Below, in pieces: positions 1 through 6,500 of a stretch of 8,337 bases of DNA (positions are counted from its first letter, which is position 1; each line of letters starts with the position of its first letter). Position numbers and translations under genes: made by a program. The DNA comes from Verrucomicrobiota bacterium (GTDB lineage: Bacteria; Verrucomicrobiota; Verrucomicrobiia; Limisphaerales; UBA9464). The stretch is from positions 1 through 8,337 of the forward strand of contig JAFLEG010000150.1 in assembly GCA_017302195.1 (NCBI GenBank), given 5' to 3'. Below the pieces are notes generated by a model that saw only the letters and a list, made by a program, of their open reading frames with translations, searched no databases and had not been told where the DNA came from.

Positions 1-917
1 ACGAAGCCCTCCGCGCGCGTGTCGGCGACGGGCACGGGCTCGAGGTAGTGGTTGTCCTTGAAGTTCGGATCCACGTTCTTGTCCCAGTCGAGCTGGTCCA
101 CGATGAAATCGAGGTCCTTGTGCTTGCTCTTGGGCATGTCCTTCACCAGCAGGCTCCACGGCACGTAGCGTCCCTCGACCATGCTCTGGTACATGCCGAA
201 CACGTCGCTGCCCCACTGCGGCTCGTAGGTGCAGAGGCTGCCCGGCGCGTGGAGGATGCAGGGATCAATGAGCCATCCGGTGCCCGGCTTGAGGCGGTAG
301 GCCTTGGAGAGGTCGAGGATGCCGTTGTCGCCCCGGTTCCAATCCTCGAGGCACTTGCGCACCTGCGCCTTGGTGGTGCCGGGCTCGAAACCCATGAAGG
401 TGTAGGGAAAGTTGTTCCCCACGTTGTTGTGCTGCGGGGGGAAGTAGTAGCTCTCCGGCTTGCCTTCCTGCCCCACCAGCTTGGCCTGTTTGGCCGATTG
501 GTGCATGTGGTGCGGGATCGGGCCCATGTTGTCGAAGAACTTGGAGTATACCGGCCAGCGCCCGTACTTCTTCCAGATCGCCTTGCCGACCAGGGTGGCG
601 CCGGTGTCGGCCACCGCCTGGCGCAGGGTGAAGCGCTCGCGTCCGATCACCACGTAGCTCAATCCCTCGTCCGGCACCCGCCCTTCGTTGGCGGCCTCGG
701 TCGTGGAGGCAAACCACCGCTCGTCAATGCCGCCGCGGTTGGCGCCGTAGGCATAGGTGTCTTCGGGATGCAGCTTCAGGCGCAGTCCGGGCTGCAGGAA
801 CGAGCGCGGCACCCAGGCGGGGGCCAGGCGAAGCAGGCCTCCGGTGCGGGACAGTTCGGCGCCCACCTTGGCGGCGGTGTTGCTCTTGAGCGTCTTGAGA
901 TCAGTCGTGTACGGCAT
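1..917 (-). CDS. Cupin-fold protein resembling type I mannose-6-phosphate isomerase (partial)
   Basis: Reading the minus strand from the ATG at 917-915 gives 305 uninterrupted residues that run off the left edge of the window, so the C-terminus is missing. It begins MPYTTDLKTLKSNTAAKVGA. A metal-binding cupin signature is visible: PHHMHQ (His137 and His139 as an HxH pair), a Glu at about 155 in GKPESYYFPP, and a later His at about 223 in DPCILHAPGS. This His-x-His/Glu/His spacing is that of metal-dependent type I phosphomannose isomerases and related cupins, which interconvert mannose-6-phosphate and fructose-6-phosphate. Whether this protein has that activity is inference, and it could be another sugar-binding cupin. 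There is no signal peptide, so it is probably cytoplasmic. No good Shine-Dalgarno precedes 917; the start was chosen as the ATG nearest the beginning of conserved-looking sequence. It is divergent from the sugar isomerase gene at 1377. The long plus-strand frame across it is an antisense shadow. Confidence 0.78.
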   Translation of the reverse strand, partial: MPYTTDLKTLKSNTAAKVGAELSRTGGLLRLAPAWVPRSFLQPGLRLKLHPEDTYAYGANRGGIDERWFASTTEAANEGRVPDEGLSYVVIGRERFTLRQAVADTGATLVGKAIWKKYGRWPVYSKFFDNMGPIPHHMHQSAKQAKLVGQEGKPESYYFPPQHNNVGNNFPYTFMGFEPGTTKAQVRKCLEDWNRGDNGILDLSKAYRLKPGTGWLIDPCILHAPGSLCTYEPQWGSDVFGMYQSMVEGRYVPWSLLVKDMPKSKHKDLDFIVDQLDWDKNVDPNFKDNHYLEPVPVADTRAEGF

Positions 918-930
918 GGCAATGGTGGCC

Positions 931-974
931 GCCGACGTTTGGCGTGTCGGCGATGTCCGCGCAGCGTACTGCGC
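931..974. repeat. Tandem hairpins, REP-like
   Basis: Two perfect 6-bp stem-loops lie back to back just upstream of the cupin gene start. The first pairs GCCGAC (931-936) with GTCGGC (946-951) around a 9-base loop. The second pairs GCGCAG (959-964) with CTGCGC (969-974) around a CGTA loop. Paired GC-rich palindromes separated by a few bases are the usual form of bacterial REP/BIME elements. Membership of a dispersed family is inference, because only one copy is in this window. The position, 14 to 57 bases before the cupin start, means the element could also lie in its 5' leader. Confidence 0.4.
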
Positions 975-1075
975 TCCACGGTCCCGGTGCCAATCGAAAA
1001 CGAGTCTGGAGCAGCGGCAGGGCGTCCGCTGAGGCTGGGCGACGGCAACGGCATGCGTCCCGGGGAAGGGGAATG

Positions 1076-1297
1076 CCTCACGCCAAGGCCACGAAGGACG
1101 CAAAGGACAAATGTACTGGCGGTGGGGAACGTCGCGAAATGCGGAGGTTCGTCGCCAGGAACACGACGGGCTGGCATGGCTCAGATCCCGTCGCATTCCA
1201 AGCCACTGGCAACGGTGATTCCTGGCCGAAACCAGAACGTCGCCGCCGTTGTTGTGGGATCTCCTTCGCGTCCATTGTGTCCTCTTTGTGAGACCTC
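1076..1297. repeat. Nested inverted repeat with dispersed-repeat termini (MITE-like)
   Basis: The left end (1076-1110) reads CCTCACGCCAAGG, then CACGAAGGACGCAAAGGA. The right end (1257-1297), read on the minus strand, gives TCTCACAAAGAGG, then CACAATGGACGCGAAGGA, a clear imperfect inverted copy. Further in, CCAGGAACAC (1155-1164) pairs with GTGATTCCTGG (1215-1225) apart from one bulged base. Inside that, GACGGG (1165-1170) pairs perfectly with CCCGTC (1187-1192). The whole 222-base block can therefore fold as an imperfect long hairpin. No transposase is present and no target-site duplication is obvious. It could be a non-autonomous element or simply two head-to-head copies of an intergenic repeat that occurs widely in this bacterial group. 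Confidence 0.5.
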
Positions 1298-1338
1298 TCC
1301 CGGACTTTCATGGAATGGGCCGGGGCCGGAGTCCGGAG
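1297..1338 (+). other. Hairpin in the leader of the isomerase gene
   Basis: CCGGACT (1300-1306) pairs perfectly with AGTCCGG (1330-1336). After one bulged C at 1299, two further pairs extend the stem (1297-1298 with 1337-1338). The loop is 23 bases. The structure ends about 30 bases before the ribosome-binding site of the isomerase gene. No poly-T follows, so it is not a standard terminator. A role in translation or transcript stability is only a possibility. Confidence 0.3.
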
Positions 1339-1376
1339 TTGACGGCCGGGGTCGGCTGCGGCATCGCGGAGTCACC

Positions 1377-2297
1377 ATGACGCCTCCCCGGAAGCCCTTC
1401 CCGATGATCGCGCCCCGTTGTCACGCTGCGGCTGCACACCGTTCATCCGCCGGCACGCGGCGATCCTTTCTGGCATCCCTGGGAACTGCGGCCCTGGCCA
1501 CCCCGCTCCTGGCCGCGGAGGACCGGGCGTCACGCCCCATACCCGTCGGCCTGCAGATGTACTCGGTCCGCGGCGAGGAGAAGCGGGATCTCCTGGCGAC
1601 GCTCCGGGCGGTGCGCGGCATGGGATACGATTGCGTCGAGTTCTGGGCGCCCTACGCCGCCTGGACTCCGGAGCGCGCGCGGGAGGTTCGCCGCCAACTG
1701 GACGACCTCGGACTGCGCTGCCATTCCAACCACACCGCCGCCGCGGACTTTGCCGCACCGGCGCTGCCGCGGATCGTGGAACTCAACCACATCCTGGGCA
1801 GCCGCCGGGTCATCATGGCCCACGCCGGGCCGCAGCCCGACCTCGACGGGTGGCGGCGCACCGCCGCCGTGCTGGCCCGGGCCTCCGCGGCGCTCGGGTC
1901 GGAAGGTCTGAGCGTGGGCTATCACAACTGGGACGTGGATTTCCGTCCGGTGGACGGAGTCCGCCCCGTGGACATCCTCACCGGCAACACCCCTCGGGAG
2001 GTGTTTTTCGAACTCGATGTGGCCACCTGCCTCGCCGCCGGCGCCGATCCCATCGCGTTCGTCCGGGCCAACGCCGGCCGGATCCGGACCTACCACCTCA
2101 AGGACTGGTCCTCCGATCCGCAGAAGCAGTACCGGGTGCTGCTCGGCGAAGGCATTGGCCGGTGGAAGGAACTCCTGGACGTCGCCGAAACCGTGGGCGG
2201 CGTGGAGTACTACCTGATCGAACAGGAGGGCAGCCGCTTTTCCGAACTCGAGACCGCCCGCCGCTGCCTGGAGAATCTCCAGGCGATCCGCGGATAG
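1377..2297 (+). CDS. Tat-exported sugar phosphate isomerase/epimerase (xylose isomerase-like TIM barrel)
   Basis: The protein has 306 residues. The start ATG at 1377 follows GGAG (1368-1371) with a 5-base spacer; an in-frame ATG at 1404 is the alternative. The N-terminus carries a twin-arginine signal, TRRSFLASLGTAAL (residues 27-40), with a likely cleavage site near residue 46, so the enzyme probably acts in the periplasm. The mature part begins IPVGLQMYSVRGEEKRDL, typical of the AP_endonuc_2 / xylose-isomerase-like barrel family. Later strands show VEFW (87-90), GYHNWDVDF (181-189), FELDVATCLAAGADP (211-225), TYHLKDW (238-244) and YLIEQE (279-284). By family analogy Asp214, His240 and a Glu of IEQE are probable divalent-metal ligands. 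The related motif I remember is YHNHDFEF; here it is YHNWDVDF. The family isomerises or epimerises sugars, keto-sugars and inositols; the exact substrate is not readable. It is divergent from a PMI-like cupin gene. Confidence 0.88.
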   Translation: MTPPRKPFPMIAPRCHAAAAHRSSAGTRRSFLASLGTAALATPLLAAEDRASRPIPVGLQMYSVRGEEKRDLLATLRAVRGMGYDCVEFWAPYAAWTPERAREVRRQLDDLGLRCHSNHTAAADFAAPALPRIVELNHILGSRRVIMAHAGPQPDLDGWRRTAAVLARASAALGSEGLSVGYHNWDVDFRPVDGVRPVDILTGNTPREVFFELDVATCLAAGADPIAFVRANAGRIRTYHLKDWSSDPQKQYRVLLGEGIGRWKELLDVAETVGGVEYYLIEQEGSRFSELETARRCLENLQAIRG

Positions 2298-2351
2298 GCT
2301 GTCGGCCCACGCGTTGATTGACGGAATGCCCGGCCGCAAAAAAGCCCCCTT

Positions 2352-2418
2352 GGCATCCCTCGCGGCCTCTGCGTGAGCCATCTCTGGAAGGAAAAGCCTC
2401 ACGCGGAGGACGCGAAGG
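2352..2418. repeat. Imperfect hairpin from two inverted copies of the CTCACGC-type repeat
   Basis: Arms at 2357-2377 and 2398-2418 are each 21 bases: 18 Watson-Crick pairs, one G-T and two mismatches, around a 20-base loop. The core is CCTCTGCGTGAG against CTCACGCGGAGG. Both arms belong to the same repeat type as the ends of the 1076-1297 element (CTCACGC, then GAGG, then a CGCGAAGG-like stretch). The hairpin lies 60 bases past the isomerase stop and could act as a transcript 3' end stabiliser, but no T-run follows it. Confidence 0.55.
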
Positions 2419-2435
2419 TCTCAGAGAAGGGCTGC

Positions 2436-2464
2436 TTGACGCTGCCGACAACCCTGAGTAACCG
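2436..2464 (+). promoter_or_regulatory. Weak candidate promoter for the HEAT-repeat gene
   Basis: TTGACG (2436-2441) matches five of six bases of the housekeeping -35 box. A 17-base spacer leads to TAACCG (2459-2464), which is a poor -10. The position, 46 bases before the start at 2510, is sensible. The weak -10 keeps confidence low. Confidence 0.2.
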
Positions 2465-2509
2465 AGTTTCCACCGGCTTCGCGGACGTCAGGAACTGCGA
2501 CCAAGCCCA

Positions 2510-3430
2510 ATGCCCCGACTCCAAAAGCAGGTTGCTGGTCTCGCCACCCTTCTCGCACTGAGCTTGCTGGCATTGGGTTTCCTTGCCCAGAGACGACACC
2601 TCGCGGAGCCGCGTCATCAGGGCCGTTCATTGAGCGGATGGCTGAAGCATGTCGAGTCGGGATTGTGGATCAACCATCCCGATCGAAGCTCCCAAAGCTG
2701 GCTGGAGGCGTCGAATGCGATCGTCGAGATCGGAACGACCGCCATGCCGTGGTATATCGAATGGATTCGCTACGAGCCTTCCCCCACGGCAGGCCTCGTC
2801 TGGAGGACGGTGGCGCGCGCGAGGGAACGGGTTCCTCGAAGCCTGTTGCCAGACGCGTGGGCGCCTTCGAGGGGCTCGGGAGTGGATCCCTGGCGGTGGC
2901 GGGCCTTTGCATCGCTCGAAGCCATGCAGATCCTGGGGCCACGGTTGACGCCGTTCATTCCCGAGCTCGCCACCATCGCTGCCACAGGACAAAAGCACGC
3001 CGCTTCCTTCGCGGCGCAGGCGTTGAGCACCGCGGGTCCCGACGCCTGGCCAACGATTCTCAGCCTGGTGACCAACACCCATCTCCCGGGAAGCGAAGCG
3101 GCCATGGAGGGCCTGGTGTCCATGGGCCCACAGGCACGACCTGCCATTCCGACCCTGATTCAACGTGTGGAGTCGGGGAATGCCCGCCAGGCAAGACGTG
3201 CCGTGTGGATTCTCGGTGCGCTGCATCTCGAACCGCAGGAGTCCGTGCCGGCCTTGCGGCGGATCTTGGTCCAGCAGCAATGGGATTTACAACGGGTGGC
3301 TGCCTACGCCTTGGCGGAGTTTGGTTCCAATGCCGCACCGGCCCTGCCCGACCTTCGACGGCTTCAAGAAGGGTCGGATCGCAGTCTCGCCTCGGCGGCC
3401 AGCAACGCCGTCCGGGCCATTTCGCGGTGA
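2510..3430 (+). CDS. Membrane-anchored HEAT-repeat protein
   Basis: The protein has 306 residues. A hydrophobic segment at residues 11-26 (LATLLALSLLALGFLA), preceded by Arg/Lys, suggests an uncleaved signal anchor or signal peptide, placing the rest outside the cytoplasm. There is no lipobox cysteine. A GRSLSGWLKHVESG stretch (38-51) follows, of a kind often found near the N-terminus of exported HEAT proteins in this group. From about residue 129 to 306 there are five to six alpha-helical repeats of roughly 30 residues with the usual A..AL..hG....P.h..L pattern, for example EAMEGLVSMGPQARPAIPTL (198-215), RRAVWILGALHLEPQESVPA and RVAAYALAEFGSNAAPALPD. HEAT repeats bind other proteins and no catalytic motif is seen. 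ATG 2510 is the only good start after the in-frame stop at 2459. The nearest purine-rich site, AGGA at 2490, is too far for a normal ribosome site, so translation may be weak. It sits 112 bases upstream of the sigma-factor fusion on the same strand, and a functional pairing is inferred. Confidence 0.82.
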   Translation: MPRLQKQVAGLATLLALSLLALGFLAQRRHLAEPRHQGRSLSGWLKHVESGLWINHPDRSSQSWLEASNAIVEIGTTAMPWYIEWIRYEPSPTAGLVWRTVARARERVPRSLLPDAWAPSRGSGVDPWRWRAFASLEAMQILGPRLTPFIPELATIAATGQKHAASFAAQALSTAGPDAWPTILSLVTNTHLPGSEAAMEGLVSMGPQARPAIPTLIQRVESGNARQARRAVWILGALHLEPQESVPALRRILVQQQWDLQRVAAYALAEFGSNAAPALPDLRRLQEGSDRSLASAASNAVRAISR

Positions 3431-3530
3431 ACTCCAGTGAAGGCTACCGTGTGGAGGCACTCGGGTCGCCAATGCCCTGCCGCTCACTTCCGGCCGGCGA
3501 TTCTTCGTGCGATTTCGGGATCGGCGGCAG

Positions 3531-3542
3531 AAGGAGGGTGAG
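3531..3542 (+). promoter_or_regulatory. Strong ribosome-binding site that fixes the sigma-fusion start
   Basis: AAGGAGG (3531-3537) lies 5 bases before ATG 3543, an ideal Shine-Dalgarno spacing. It favours 3543 over the in-frame GTG at 3507, whose extra 12 residues (MRFRDRRQKEGE) would be encoded by the ribosome site itself. Confidence 0.85.
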
Positions 3543-6500
3543 ATGAACATTGCGGACTCCGAGTTGCTGCGTCTCTACGGGGAGGCTGGTGACCAAGACG
3601 CCTTCTCCCGACTGCTCCAACGGCATGTGGATCTGGTGTACTCCGCCGCCCTGCGCCAGACCCTGGAGGACGCCGGAGCAGCCCAGGAGGTCACCCAGGC
3701 GGTTTTCACCGACCTCGCGGAGAAATCCATGCGCCTGGCAAATCATCCCTGCCTCTGCGGATGGCTGTACTCCAGCGTCCGCGTGGCGGCTGCGGCCTAT
3801 CGGCGTGGCGAGGGGCGACGTCGGGTCCGCGAGGCACGTTATGCAGCCATGACCGACCTGATCACTCCACCCGCTCCCCCGCCCGAATGGAACGAGGTTC
3901 GCGCGGTGCTCGACGATGCCATGGCAGAACTGCCGGATCCGGATCGCCACGCCGTCCTGCTGCGATTCTTTGAAAGCCAGTCGCATGCCGAAATAGGACA
4001 GCGACTGGGCATCTCGGAAAATGCGGCGCGCATGAGGATCTCGCGGGCACTGGAGGCCCTGCGAGAGGCGCTGGGCCGACGCGGAGTGGTATCGGCCGCC
4101 GATGCCCTGGGGATTCTGATTGCCCGGCACGCGGTCACCGCGGCGCCGGCCGGACTCGTGACCCGCATCGGTGCACGTTTGGCCCCGGGTGGTGTGACGC
4201 GATCTCCAGTCGTTCGCCGGCTTCCCCGAGGTGCGGTGCTGACTCTTGGCGTGGCCGGGGTCGCACTGCTCACCGTGACGGGCCTCCTGTCCGCACTGCG
4301 CTTTGGCCATCCCCCAGGCCCAGGTGCAACCGACAGCGCAACGTCCGCCATGATTCCGCGGGAGGGGCTGAATGACCCAGGCACCGCCCCGCAGGGCAGT
4401 TCAGGGGAGGCAGCCGCCGTTCCACTGGTCCCTTCGGCCAGGCCGTTGGAGACAGACCGCTTCCTCGTCCTGACGGTGGTGGCCAAGGACTCCGGAGCCC
4501 CGATTCCCAACGTCATGCTGGACCACTTCGTCCGAACAGGCCCGGGTCCCTTGGGGTCGCTGTCGCGCAAGGTGGCCACCACACGCGGCGGCGTGGTCTC
4601 GATCCGGGTGCCGACAAACGTCCTGCTCCTGGATCTCACCACGCGGACCGAAGGATTCGCCGACACGCGGCTGCGATGGGAGCCGCCGCTGGGCCAGCAA
4701 ATACCCACCAATCATGTCCTGCGTTTGGAGCGCGGAGTCCACTGGGGCGGGCGGGTCGTGGATCCCGATGGAAATGCCGCTGTCGGCGCGAAAGTGATCA
4801 TTTGGAGAGAATCCATGCCGTCGGCGATCCATGGAAGCGAGAGTCATGAGTTTGGTGACATCTCTGTCACCACCGACGAGCTGGGAAACTGGAGCGTGAC
4901 CCGGGTGGCCCCTGAAGCAGTCACTCGCTGCCGCATCGTCGCCCAGCACCCTGAGCATCAACCCTCGGAGTCCCTCGCCTTGGGGAGTCATCCCGACGTT
5001 GCGGCTGCCCTAGGCCTCCAGTCGCAGGTCCTCCGATTGAACCCAGGCCGTGTGGTGCGCGGCACGGTGGTGGATGATCTCGGATTGGGGGTCGCCGAGG
5101 CCCGGGTGCGGCTCACCCAACCCGTCCTGCGGGAGACGTTCACCTCAACCGACGGATCATTTGAACTGGCGGGATGCCCCTCCGGTAATCAGTGGATCCA
5201 GGTCACTGCCTCCGGCTTCGCACCCGGGCGCTTCGCGCTGGGCGCATCGGACGATGGCGGGAGGATTGAGATTCCCCTGGCACGCGCGAGCACGCTCCGG
5301 CTGCGGGTGTCGAATGCTGCAGGCCAGCCGGTGAGCAATGCGTGGTTCTCCTTCAGCGTGAATCCATGGGAAACCTCGCCGAAACCCGGCTGGCCACCCC
5401 CTCCTCCCCTGGTGGGCTTCGCGGACCGCACCGATGCCGAAGGTCGTGGACAATGGACCGATGCCCCTACGGGATCGCCCCGGCTCGATTTCTTTGCCGA
5501 GGGATACGAGATGCGCTTCGCGGTGCCGGTTGCGGCCGATGGTGTCGAGCACGAGGTGATCCTGGAGCGCGCCGCCACGCTGGTGGTCCACGGAGCGGTC
5601 CGACGAGCGGATACCAGCGAGGTGATTCCGTCCTTCCGGTTGGTGGTGGGCTACCTGTCCCTGGACGGTGTTAACGGCCAATCGCAGGTCCGGTTCCAGG
5701 AAAACGAACACCAGTGGCGACGATTCGAAGGCGGGCGATTCCGCCAAGCCGTCCATGAGCTGCCGGTCCGGGGCACTGGAGATTCGCGGGTGGTCGTCAA
5801 GATCGAGGCGGACGGGTTTCGATCCTGGATCTCCCATCCGTTGTCATTGGACGAGGGTGAGGTGCCCTTGGAAATACTTCTGGAACCTGCCGAGGAACTC
5901 CTCCTGACCGTGCTGCGGGCGGACGGCCATCCGGCCGCAGGTGCCGAGGTGGGCATGGTTGCGGCCGGAGACCGTCTGTGGCTGGCGGGAACGCACTTCA
6001 CGCGCACCCGCGGTCATGACCCTTCGGCATTTCGCACCACGGATGTCCGGGGACAGGTGCGGCTGCCACGGGACGCGGGGACAGTGCAGGTGTTGATGGC
6101 GCATCCGGAAGGCTTCGCGAGAACACTGATGGAGTCCCTGGAGGGGACCGCTGAGTTGAGCCTCCAACCCTGGTCCCAAATCGACGTGGAATTCACCGGG
6201 ACGGATACCGCCGCCCACCGGGTTTGGATTCACCCGGTGGCCACGGGCAACCCGAACCTGGAGCTGGAGTTCGAGAACGCAATCATCGCCGCCGATGAAC
6301 ACGGGCGGGCCACCTTCACAACGATTCCTCCGGGGGACTGGGACGTCAGCCAGGTGCGGGCGGTGGTTGCCTCGCACGGACCGACGAGCCATCAGCCGGG
6401 AATGACCACGCGGGTTCACCTGGGTCCGGGAGAATCCGCCCGGGTCCTGCTGGGAGGTGGGTATCGGATCTCTGGGCGCATCCGGTTTCCCACGGGCTTC

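Larger units (their letters stand above)
918..1376. other. Divergent intergenic region, repeat-rich, no gene
   Basis: These 459 bases separate the minus-strand cupin gene from the plus-strand isomerase gene. I see no convincing protein here: the short frames overlap in several registers, have low-complexity Arg/Pro-rich translations and do not resemble a family. The stretch holds, in order, two tandem hairpins (931-974), a nested inverted repeat with dispersed-repeat ends (1076-1297) and a leader hairpin just before the isomerase gene (1297-1338). Both divergent promoters must lie here if the genes are transcribed from this region, but I find no confident -35/-10 pair. A TTGACG at 1339-1344 is too close to the start codon and has no -10. 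Confidence 0.7.

Noticed and set aside
265..717. 150-residue minus-strand frame starting MVCLHDRGRQRRAG
   Set aside because: It is out of frame with the clear cupin protein on the same strand and has an Arg/Gly/His-rich shadow composition.
48..1376. Open plus-strand frame extending 443 codons upstream of the isomerase start
   Set aside because: It is antisense to the cupin gene and then crosses repeat-rich intergenic DNA. Its translation is compositionally biased (His/Val/Leu/Ala-rich) and the isomerase has its own ribosome site and Tat signal at 1377.
2326..2348. GC-rich stretch followed by six A and a C-rich run, as a minus-strand terminator
   Set aside because: No stem of useful length pairs across the A-run, and no minus-strand gene ends nearby.
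1530..2402. 290-residue minus-strand frame opposite the isomerase
   Set aside because: It lies antisense to a well-supported gene, shows no motifs, and its length is explained by GC-rich codon bias.
3507..3542. GTG start at 3507 for the sigma fusion
   Set aside because: The added residues would be encoded by the ribosome-binding site of ATG 3543, which has ideal spacing, and the sigma fold begins right after 3543.
2638..3546. 302-residue plus-strand frame overlapping the HEAT gene
   Set aside because: It is a +1 shadow of the HEAT-repeat gene; it is Arg/Gly/Pro-rich without repeat periodicity or motifs.
3444..4310. 288-residue minus-strand frame opposite sigma regions 2 and 4
   Set aside because: It is antisense to unmistakable sigma-factor motifs and has no recognisable domain.
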